NCBI GenBank assembly: GCA_003242675.1
Contig: QGVE01000085.1
Span: 1 to 11,887 of the forward strand
DNA length: 11,887 nucleotides
Reading direction: 5' to 3'
DNA from: Bacillota bacterium
GTDB taxonomy: Bacteria; Bacillota_E; Symbiobacteriia; Symbiobacteriales; Symbiobacteriaceae
A program made the translations under genes and the position numbers. The notes below the pieces were generated by a model that searched no databases, was not told the DNA's origin, and saw only the letters and a program-made list of their open reading frames with translations. Positions 6,723 through 11,887 of this stretch are shown one piece after another (the stretch's first letter is position 1; each line of letters starts with the position of its first letter).

Positions 6723-7433
6723 CTAGAACCCCGTGAATCCGGTGATCTCCAGGAGCCAGGCCGAGATACGTTCAAGCCCGCCCGTCGCCAGCAGGATGCC
6801 CATGAACACCATCACGGCGCCGCCCACCCGCTGAATGGCCAGTGAGTACCGGGCGAGGCTGCGCACGGAGCCCAGCGCGTAGGCCATCCCAATGAAAGGC
6901 AGGGCGAAGCCGACCGAGTAGGCGAGGAGCAGCAACCCGCCATACCCCGGGTTGGAAGCCGCCAGGGCGAGCACGGCCCCGAGGATGGGCCCGATGCAGG
7001 GCGTCCAGCCCGCGGCGAAGGTCAGGCCAATCAGGGCGGACCCGAGGTACCCTTCCGGCCGGGTCGTCAGCTGCCGGCGGGTGTCGCGCATCAGGAAGGG
7101 CAGCCGCACGACCCCCAGGAGCGTGAGGCCCATCAGGCTGATGAAGATACCGCCCACCACCGGAAGCCACGAGCGGCTGCTGTAGAAGAAGGAACCCAGC
7201 GCGCTGGCCGTGAGGCCGAGCGCGACGTAGATGACCGAGAACCCCGCGAAGAACGCCAGGCTGTGCTTGAGCACATGCGCGCGCACAGCCCTGCTGCCTT
7301 CGGAGAGCTGGTCCACCGAAACGCCGGTCAGGTAGCTGAGAAACGAGGGGTAGATCGGCAGGACGCAGGGCGACACGAACGAGAGGACCCCTGCGCCGAA
7401 GGCGAGGAACAGGTTTGGCGTGACCATCGGCAT
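6723..7433 (-). CDS. ccdA: CcdA thiol-disulfide transporter
   Basis: CcdA carries electrons from cytoplasmic thioredoxin across the membrane to extracytoplasmic thioredoxins such as ResA, which keep apocytochrome cysteines reduced for heme attachment. The 236-residue product is all membrane helices (about six) and has the two family motifs with the redox cysteines: Cys23 in FVSPCVLPIYPS and Cys146 in GWTPCIGPILG. This is the short CcdA form without the extra domains of DsbD. The start at 7433 (MPMVTP) lies 10 bp after the resA stop with GGGGA four bases upstream; the ATG two codons further (7427) has about ten-base spacing to the same motif and is equally possible. A longer upstream frame is rejected because it overlaps resA. 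Confidence 0.95.
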   Translation of the reverse strand: MPMVTPNLFLAFGAGVLSFVSPCVLPIYPSFLSYLTGVSVDQLSEGSRAVRAHVLKHSLAFFAGFSVIYVALGLTASALGSFFYSSRSWLPVVGGIFISLMGLTLLGVVRLPFLMRDTRRQLTTRPEGYLGSALIGLTFAAGWTPCIGPILGAVLALAASNPGYGGLLLLAYSVGFALPFIGMAYALGSVRSLARYSLAIQRVGGAVMVFMGILLATGGLERISAWLLEITGFTGF

Positions 7434-7443
7434 CGGTTCCCCG

Positions 7444-8082
7444 TCAGCGCGCCATGAGCCGCTGGACTTCAAACTCGATCTGCGCCCGGGACATCTGGTA
7501 CTGGTAGACCGCGCGCACAATGCCGTCCCGATCGATGAAGAACGTCGCCGGGATCGGCAGGATGTTGTACGCCGACTGGGCCTCCTCCCCGGAGTCGATG
7601 AGCACCGGCAGGTCGAGGCCGAGGCGATTCATGAAGTCGCGCACGGTCACGCGCGATTCGCCGACGTTGATCGCGTAGAACTGTAGGCCCTGGTCCTTGT
7701 ACCGGTCATAGACCGCCTGGAAATCGGGCATCTCCCTGCGGCACGGCGGGCACCACGTCGCCCAGAAATTGAGGATGACCGGCCTCCCCCTGAGGTCCGA
7801 GAGCCGCACCGTGCCGCCGTCCAGGGCCGGGATCTCGAAGTCGGGCGCCGGCGAGCCCACCTGGGGCACCGTATTCGCATCGGTTCGGGGAACCAGCAGC
7901 ATGAACAGAACGACGAACGCCATGACGCCCAGCGACACGCCGGAGACCCAGCGCTTCCACGCCGGCCGCCGCCCGAGTTCGGCGGCTTTCCGCGCCGCTG
8001 CGGCCGCTTGGGCATCCCAGCCGCACGCGTGGCAGAACCGGGCGTCCGGCAGGAGGCTGGTCCGGCACTCCGGACAGTGCAT
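7444..8082 (-). CDS. resA: ResA-like membrane-anchored thioredoxin with N-terminal zinc ribbon
   Basis: This protein reduces the CxxCH disulfide of apocytochromes c outside the cell membrane, using electrons from CcdA. The 212-residue product has three parts. A zinc ribbon lies at 3-20 (CPEC ... FCHAC, C-x2-C-x10-C-x2-C). A single membrane anchor lies at about 45-64. A thioredoxin/TlpA domain follows from about 74, with PAPDF, NFWATWCPPC (Cys111, Cys114), Glu117 in REMP, and the cis-proline in LPIPATF (Pro178). Bacillus ResA has CEPC where this has CPPC, and lacks the ribbon. The anchor should leave the ribbon in the cytoplasm. The ATG at 8082 has GAGGTG seven bases upstream and begins directly before the ribbon. 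It is the first gene of the res operon, about 70 bases after the likely transcription start. Confidence 0.93.
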   Translation of the reverse strand: MHCPECRTSLLPDARFCHACGWDAQAAAAARKAAELGRRPAWKRWVSGVSLGVMAFVVLFMLLVPRTDANTVPQVGSPAPDFEIPALDGGTVRLSDLRGRPVILNFWATWCPPCRREMPDFQAVYDRYKDQGLQFYAINVGESRVTVRDFMNRLGLDLPVLIDSGEEAQSAYNILPIPATFFIDRDGIVRAVYQYQMSRAQIEFEVQRLMAR

Positions 8083-8161
8083 CGCGGAACACCTCACCCC
8101 GCGTTTACAGTCGCTGCGGAAAGGGTCGCGGATACCTGCGGCTACGGGGCTCGTACGCCTC

Positions 8162-8192
8162 ATTATAACAATGTGTCGCCACTTTGGGTCAA
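8162..8192 (-). promoter_or_regulatory. Extended -10 promoter of the res operon
   Basis: On the minus strand a consensus TATAAT is preceded by TGn (TGTTATAAT), an extended -10. TTGACC lies 19 bp upstream as a near-consensus -35 with long spacing. An imperfect palindrome, CATTGTTATAATG, covers the -10 and could be an operator. It sits between the terminator at 8225-8250 and resA, giving a leader of about 70 nt. Confidence 0.8.
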
Positions 8193-8224
8193 TCCAGCCT
8201 CCATCGGAACTGCCACACAACGAA

Positions 8225-8250
8225 GGGTCCGCACCCTCAGGTGCGGACCC
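8225..8250 (-). terminator. Terminator of the yneA transcript
   Basis: A perfect 11-bp stem (GGGTCCGCACC / GGTGCGGACCC on the plus strand) with a 4-nt loop. On the minus strand it follows the small unknown gene by about 40 bases and is followed by TTCGTTGTGTGG, moderately U-rich. It separates the SOS transcript from the res promoter. Confidence 0.8.
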
Positions 8251-8291
8251 GATGGTGCCCGCCGCCATGCTCCCGGAACCGGCGAGCCCGG

Positions 8292-8612
8292 TCAGCGCCC
8301 GGCCGCGCAGCCCGCCGGCGGGTATCGAAAGGCTGCGTGCTGGTTCCAAGCACGCAACTCCGGAAACATCCGGTCCACGGCCAGGGAGATCTCCACCATC
8401 CGCAGGCCGCCGCGCTGCTCCACGGGCAGCCGCGCCGTTTCGGCCAGCATTCGCCCGAGGCGGCGGCTCAAGGCATGCAGCTCCGCCTCGTTGGAGAAGT
8501 CGCCGGCTGCGGCAGCCTGCAGCACCGCACGGTGGCGCCGGCGCAGCCGCAGGAGCTTTTCGTAGAGATCACCGGGCATCCGGCCCTCAAAGCTCTGAAC
8601 CACAACCCCCAC
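8292..8612 (-). CDS. Small helical protein of unknown function, downstream of yneA
   Basis: I do not recognise this family. The 106-residue product looks helical, soluble and Arg/Leu-rich, with an amphipathic stretch at about 15-60 (LYEKLLRLRRRHRAVLQ, then ELHALSRRLGRMLAE) and a second helix near 65-92. The first part faintly recalls the Spo0E helical hairpin, whose signature is SQxLD, but here the corresponding text is SRRLG without the Asp, so I do not assign it. The GTG start has a strong GGAGGAGGA six bases upstream. It follows the yneA-like gene after 17 bp with no terminator between, and a hairpin lies after it. It should therefore be induced along with yneA in the SOS response. Confidence 0.75.
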   Translation of the reverse strand: MGVVVQSFEGRMPGDLYEKLLRLRRRHRAVLQAAAAGDFSNEAELHALSRRLGRMLAETARLPVEQRGGLRMVEISLAVDRMFPELRAWNQHAAFRYPPAGCAAGR

Positions 8613-8629
8613 CGGTCGTCCTCCTCCCT

Positions 8630-8965
8630 TCAGCGCGACCCCGTCGGGACGAACAGCACCTGGCCGGGATAGATCTCCGCCGAGGTAAGGCCGTTCAGCC
8701 GCTGGATCTCATAGATGACCTCGCGCACGTCGCGGTCGCCGGAGTAGGTGACGGCGATGTCCCACAGCGTGTCTCCGGGGGCGACCGTGTGATGAACGCC
8801 GGCCGGCGGCTCGCTTCCCTGGGTGTGCACCAGGCGGGGGAACAGCAGTACGGCCGCGACCACCGTGACGACGAACAGCAGAGCGAGCGTTCGGGCCCTG
8901 CGCACGGCCTTCGGTGTGCGCCTCCGAACCCGCCGTGCCCAGGACCGGGCGCTGCACGCCGCCAT
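8630..8965 (-). CDS. yneA: YneA-like LysM protein, probable SOS cell-division inhibitor
   Basis: The 111-residue product has a strongly basic N-terminus (Arg-rich, about 7-25), one membrane segment (about 27-43), and an extracytoplasmic LysM domain at about 58-107 (HHTVAPGDTLWDIAVTYSG ... IYPGQVLFVP). LysM binds peptidoglycan. Bacillus YneA has the same size, the same order of parts and the same place divergent from lexA; it delays division during the SOS response. Function is assigned from architecture and position, since LysM domains alone are widespread. The ATG at 8965 has AAGGAGGGG five bases upstream. A longer frame reaches 9034 but would run through the LexA box and promoter. A LexA box lies over the start of its transcript. 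Confidence 0.85.
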   Translation of the reverse strand: MAACSARSWARRVRRRTPKAVRRARTLALLFVVTVVAAVLLFPRLVHTQGSEPPAGVHHTVAPGDTLWDIAVTYSGDRDVREVIYEIQRLNGLTSAEIYPGQVLFVPTGSR

Positions 8966-9006
8966 GAGAACCCCTCCTTCGACCGAACGGCCTTTTGGAT
9001 CGAGCG

Positions 9007-9018
9007 GAACTTGTGTTC
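9007..9018. promoter_or_regulatory. LexA (SOS) box of yneA
   Basis: GAACTTGTGTTC has perfect GAAC-N4-GTTC half-sites. Against the Gram-positive consensus CGAACRNRYGTTYG the 14-base site agrees at about 12 positions. On the yneA strand it lies just downstream of the -10, over the likely transcription start, where bound LexA would block initiation. Confidence 0.85.
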
Positions 9019-9024
9019 GCCTCC

Positions 9025-9053
9025 AGGCTACCACGAATGGATGTTCTCGTCAA
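9025..9053 (-). promoter_or_regulatory. Promoter of the yneA transcript
   Basis: TTGACG (5 of 6 of the -35 consensus) and TAGCCT (3 of 6) are exactly 17 bp apart on the minus strand. TGG before the -10 gives an extended -10. A weak core with an extended -10 fits a gene that LexA keeps off. Confidence 0.65.
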
Positions 9054-9070
9054 GCCCGTCCGCGCATTTT

Positions 9071-9084
9071 TTCGAACAGGCGTT
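9071..9084. promoter_or_regulatory. LexA (SOS) box of lexA
   Basis: CGAACAGGCGTTTG matches the Bacillus/Gram-positive LexA consensus CGAACRNRYGTTYG at all 14 positions. It overlaps the predicted -35 of lexA by four bases, so LexA would repress its own gene. Its centre is 65 bp from that of the other box. Confidence 0.92.
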
Positions 9085-9109
9085 TGCAGACCGGCGGACA
9101 TGTGGTACA
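9081..9109 (+). promoter_or_regulatory. Promoter of lexA
   Basis: TACAAT is preceded by TGG, giving an extended -10. A weak -35, TTTGCA, lies 17 bp upstream and overlaps the LexA box. The leader to the lexA start would be about 85 nt and contains a small hairpin (CGGGAG / CTCCCG) at 9163-9177. Confidence 0.75.
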
Positions 9110-9201
9110 ATCTAGCCGACCGGACCGAGCGCCGGAGAGATCGGGGTGGGGCAGCTCTGACACGGGAGGGGCTCCCGCCCTCATCACAGGGGGTGTCGCT
9201 G

Positions 9202-9819
9202 ATGCCGGAACCCTTGACGGAGCGCCAGCGCCAGATCCTGCAATTTATCAAGGATGAGATCCGCACCAAGGGCTATCCGCCTTCGGTGCGGGAGATCGGC
9301 GAGGCCGTCGGCCTCAGCTCGAGTTCCACCGTTCACGGGCACATCACCCGGCTGGAGGAGAAGGGGTACATCCGCCGTGACCCCACGAAGCCCCGGGCCA
9401 TTGAGGTGCTGGACGGAAGCTACACGCACCTGAAGCGCACCATCGCGGTGCCCGTGGTCGGGCGCGTGACCGCTGGTCAGCCGATCCTGGCGCAGGAGTC
9501 GATCGAGGATCACTTCCCGCTGCCGGCGGACTTCGTCCGGGCCGACGAGTCGGAGCTGTTCTTCCTCACCGTTCAGGGCGACTCGATGATCGAGGCGGGC
9601 ATCCTCGACGGCGACTACGTTCTGGTTCATCGCCAGCAGCACGCCAACAACGGCGACATCGTCGTCGCGCTCATCGAGGACGAGGCCACCGTCAAGCGTT
9701 TCTTCAAGGAGAAGGACCACATCCGGCTCCAGCCCGAGAACCGGTTCATGGATCCGATCATCGTCCCGGACTGTCAGATCCTGGGCAAGGTGGTCGGCCT
9801 GGTCCGGCGGATGGTCTAG
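9202..9819 (+). CDS. lexA: LexA, SOS repressor and self-cleaving protease
   Basis: LexA represses DNA-damage genes and cuts itself when RecA filaments form. The 205-residue product is full length. Residues 1-70 are the winged helix, with [21 protein letters not shown] as the helix-turn-helix and [16 protein letters not shown] as the wing. The self-cleavage site is Ala91-Gly92 in VTAGQP. The S24 protease domain has nucleophile Ser128 in GDSM and general base Lys165 in ATVKRF. Start at 9202 follows AGGGGGTG at seven-base spacing and gives the usual [13 protein letters not shown]; the frame is open upstream to 8995 but that part covers the promoter. The upstream box predicts autoregulation. A strong hairpin follows the stop. 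Confidence 0.98.
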   Translation: MPEPLTERQRQILQFIKDEIRTKGYPPSVREIGEAVGLSSSSTVHGHITRLEEKGYIRRDPTKPRAIEVLDGSYTHLKRTIAVPVVGRVTAGQPILAQESIEDHFPLPADFVRADESELFFLTVQGDSMIEAGILDGDYVLVHRQQHANNGDIVVALIEDEATVKRFFKEKDHIRLQPENRFMDPIIVPDCQILGKVVGLVRRMV

Positions 9820-9832
9820 CCAGGAGCGCAAG

Positions 9833-9867
9833 AGGCCCTGTGCGAGCACACGGCTCGCACAGGGCCT
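9833..9867. terminator. Bidirectional terminator between lexA and the DUF456 gene
   Basis: A perfect 15-bp stem (AGGCCCTGTGCGAGC / GCTCGCACAGGGCCT) with a 5-nt loop starts 13 bp after the lexA stop. No clear U-tract lies on either side, but its length, symmetry and place between convergent genes make termination of both transcripts likely. Confidence 0.8.
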
Positions 9868-9901
9868 GCTTCGTCTCCGGGTTCGCCGCGCCGGGGCTTC
9901 G

Positions 9902-10387
9902 TCAGATCAGGACCTTGGCCACGAAGGCCAGGGTCAGGCCCAGGGCCACGACCACGTTGATCACCACCGAGCCCAGGACGCCCACCAGCCCGCCCAGGCC
10001 CGCACGGAACGCCTCGCCGCCCGAACGACCGGCGAACAGCTCGAAGAGCAGCGCGCCCAGGAACGGCCCCAGCAGCAGCCCCAGCGGCATGAAGAACAGC
10101 CCGGCGATGGACCCGATCACCGCCCCCCATGCCCCGGCCCGGCCAGCGCCGAAGCGCTTCGCGCCCCAGGCGCGGGCGTAGTGCTCGGCCACCTGGGTCG
10201 CCACCACCACCAGCAGGGCCACGGCGAGGAAGCCGGGCGTGATCTCGCGAAAGCCCTCCACCAGGGCGTAGCCGAGCATCGCCAGGAAGACGATCGGCAG
10301 TCCCGGAAGCGCCGGGATCAGCGTCCCCGCCACCCCCACCAGCATCACGGCGACGGCGACCGCAAAGGCTGCCCACTGCCAGGCCAT
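9902..10387 (-). CDS. DUF456 family membrane protein
   Basis: The 161-residue product is almost wholly hydrophobic, with about four to five membrane segments broken by Gly-rich turns. The motifs GTLIPALPGLPIVF (21-34), KRFGAGRAGAWGAVIGSIAG (77-96) and GPFLGALLFEL (107-117) are typical of DUF456, whose function is unknown. Gly-rich glycine-zipper-like helices suggest close packing or oligomer formation in the membrane. The ATG follows AGGAG by nine bases and lies 14 bp after the stop of the YnbB-like gene, so the two are probably cotranscribed. That pairing does not by itself reveal its role. Confidence 0.88.
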   Translation of the reverse strand: MAWQWAAFAVAVAVMLVGVAGTLIPALPGLPIVFLAMLGYALVEGFREITPGFLAVALLVVVATQVAEHYARAWGAKRFGAGRAGAWGAVIGSIAGLFFMPLGLLLGPFLGALLFELFAGRSGGEAFRAGLGGLVGVLGSVVINVVVALGLTLAFVAKVLI

Positions 10388-10401
10388 GGCACCACTCTCC
10401 T

Positions 10402-11676
10402 CTACAGTTTCAGAATCCCGGCGGCCGCCAGTTCGTTCGCGGCCCGGAGGGCGGCCAGGATGACGTGCTCCCGGGTAAGCCCTCCCTGAAAGTAAGCGAC
10501 GTACGGCGGCCGCACCGGCCCGTCAGCGGAGAGTTCGATGGACGACCCCTGGACGAAGGTGCCGGCGGCCATGATCACCGGGTCGTCGTACCCCGGCATG
10601 GCCCAGGGCTCCGGGCGGACGTGGGCGTCCGCCGGGCTGGCCTTCTGCACCGCCTGGCAGAACGCGATGAGCGCCTCGGGCGTGCCCAGTTCGACCGCCT
10701 GCACCAGGTCGGAGCGGTAGGCGTCGTAGGCGGGCCGCACGGCGAAGCCCAGCTCGGCGAAGAAGGCGGCCGTGAACTGGGCCCCCCGCAGCGCCTCGCC
10801 GGTGACGTGGGGAGCGAGGAAAAGCCCCTGGTAAAGGAGCCGGTTCACGCCCAGGTTCGCCCCCACCTCCGGCCCGATGCCGGGAGCGAAGAGCTGCGCG
10901 GCGGCCCGCTCCACCAGGTCGGCCCGGCCGACGATGTAGCCGCCGGTGGGCGCGATGCCCCCGCCGGGGTTCTTGATCAGCGACCCGCAGGTCAGGTCCG
11001 CCCCCACGTGCGGCGGCTCCTGGGTTTCCACGAACTCGCCGTAACAGTTGTCCACGACGACGACGATGTCGGGGTTGGCGGCCTTGGCGGCGCGGATGAT
11101 CCGCCCGATCTCCGCCACCGTGAGCGGCGCCCGCAGGGAGTACCCCCGGGAGCGCTGGATGAAGAGGCAGCGGGCGTCCGGCTTCCGGACCGCCGCCGCC
11201 ACTGCCTCCAGGTCCACGGTCTGGCCGGGCCGCAGGGGCACCTCCTCATACGCCACGCCCCACTCCGTGAGGCTCCCCGGCTTCCCCCGGATGACCTGCT
11301 GCAGCGTGTCGTAGGGTGCGCCGGCGGCGGCGATCAGCCGGTCGCCGGGGCGCAGGACGGCGAAGAGCCCGGTCGCGATCGCGTGGGTGCCCGAGGCGAA
11401 CTGGACCCGCACCAGGCCCGCCTCCGCCCCGAAGGCGCGGGCGAAGACCTCGTCCAGCTTCTCCCGGCCGATGTCGTTGTACCCGTAGCCGGTGGACTCG
11501 GCGAAGTGGACCTCGGAGACGCCAGCCTCCTGGAAGGCGGCCAGGACCCGGGCCTGATTGCGCAAGACCAGCTCGTCGACCAGGGCCCACACCGGCCGGA
11601 CCCGCTCCAGGGCGGCTTCGGCCGCGCGGGCGATCGGTTCGGGGCAGTCGGGGATCAGCTGGTTCCACATGTTCAA
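10402..11676 (-). CDS. ynbB: Methionine gamma-lyase family / aluminum-resistance protein (YnbB-like)
   Basis: This is a PLP-dependent enzyme of fold type I, belonging to the family named for methionine gamma-lyase or aluminum resistance (YnbB in Bacillus). Its physiological substrate is not established. The 424-residue product has the expected marks: HFAESTGYGYNDIGREKLDEVFA near the N-terminus, QFASGTHAIATGLFAVLRPGD (92-112) for cofactor binding, Asp209 in VVDNCYGEF to contact the pyridine nitrogen, and Lys235 in GSLIKNPGGG as the Schiff-base lysine. The TTG at 11676 is preferred over the ATG at 11670 because GGAGG lies eight bases before the TTG but 14 before the ATG. In many Firmicutes this gene neighbours miaA, hfq or glnR; the sequence upstream leaves the window before such genes could be seen. 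Confidence 0.92.
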   Translation of the reverse strand: MNMWNQLIPDCPEPIARAAEAALERVRPVWALVDELVLRNQARVLAAFQEAGVSEVHFAESTGYGYNDIGREKLDEVFARAFGAEAGLVRVQFASGTHAIATGLFAVLRPGDRLIAAAGAPYDTLQQVIRGKPGSLTEWGVAYEEVPLRPGQTVDLEAVAAAVRKPDARCLFIQRSRGYSLRAPLTVAEIGRIIRAAKAANPDIVVVVDNCYGEFVETQEPPHVGADLTCGSLIKNPGGGIAPTGGYIVGRADLVERAAAQLFAPGIGPEVGANLGVNRLLYQGLFLAPHVTGEALRGAQFTAAFFAELGFAVRPAYDAYRSDLVQAVELGTPEALIAFCQAVQKASPADAHVRPEPWAMPGYDDPVIMAAGTFVQGSSIELSADGPVRPPYVAYFQGGLTREHVILAALRAANELAAAGILKL

Positions 11677-11887
11677 CGGCGTAACCTCCAGTGAGCACCA
11701 ATTGGCGGCATCCAGTCCATTTTACCCGCCGCGGCCCGCCGCAGGAAAGGCGCAGGCGCGCAGGCGGGTCAGCCCCACTCCATCCGGATAGTCCCAGCAC
11801 CGGGCGGACCCCCACCCCGCGGCCGGCGGTCCCACTTTTCTCACACACCGTGCGCGTCCCCCCCCCCACCCAGAAAAGCAGAGACAG
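11677..11887 (-). other. Upstream region of the YnbB-like gene
   Basis: No gene is supported in these 211 bases. On the minus strand TAAAAT (11719-11724) is a plausible -10, about 40 bases before the Shine-Dalgarno, but no good -35 lies at the right distance. Farther upstream are a run of ten cytosines (plus strand, about 11858-11867) and GC-rich sequence with short direct repeats (GCGCAGGCG near 11750-11765). I see no recognisable riboswitch or T-box motif. Confidence 0.4.

Noticed and set aside
11677..11887. Possible riboswitch or T-box leader before the YnbB-like gene
   Set aside because: No T-box sequence, no known riboswitch core and no terminator hairpin could be found by eye.
1..11887. 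CRISPR array, tRNA or rRNA genes, phage genes or a defence system
   Set aside because: No regularly spaced repeats, no cloverleaf or rRNA text, and no recognisable nuclease, helicase or toxin-antitoxin pair; the window is mainly core genes.

Overview
The window looks like chromosomal DNA from a very GC-rich, spore-forming Firmicute. Three things point there. The SOS region is Bacillus-type: lexA is divergent from a yneA-like LysM gene and carries LexA boxes of the Gram-positive kind. A four-gene system II cytochrome c maturation (res) cluster is present. A DUF1657-like protein, a domain typical of spore formers, is also present. A Symbiobacterium-like organism would fit, but that is inference from gene content and composition, not a database match.

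Layout. Positions 1-330 hold the 5' piece of a transposase gene that stops abruptly at an AT-rich junction. Positions 405-734 (-) encode a small Cys-rich protein of unknown function, followed by two hairpins. Positions 863-2023 (-) are mutY, complete with its iron-sulfur cluster and 8-oxoG-recognition domain. Positions 2107-2883 (-) encode a short helical DUF1657-like domain fused to a long Gln/Gly-rich tail. It is transcribed divergently from a DUF3891 gene (3023-3811, +), which ends at a hairpin shared with the next operon.

Positions 3870-8082 (-) form a tight operon, in transcription order resA, ccdA, resB, resC. A clear extended -10 promoter lies upstream and a hairpin terminator at the end. 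CcdA passes reducing power across the membrane, the ResA-like thioredoxin reduces apocytochrome cysteines, and ResB/ResC carry heme out and ligate it. Both ResA and ResB have an extra N-terminal four-Cys zinc ribbon with identical spacing, the most distinctive feature of the window.

Positions 8292-9819 are the SOS region: lexA (+) and a yneA-like gene (-) diverge from a 236-bp intergenic region holding two LexA boxes, each placed over one of the two promoters. A small unknown gene follows yneA in the same apparent transcript. Positions 9902-11676 (-) hold a PLP-dependent gene of the methionine gamma-lyase/aluminum-resistance (YnbB) family, followed by a DUF456 membrane protein. No tRNA, rRNA, CRISPR array or complete mobile element was seen, and no gene-free stretch exceeds about 300 bases.
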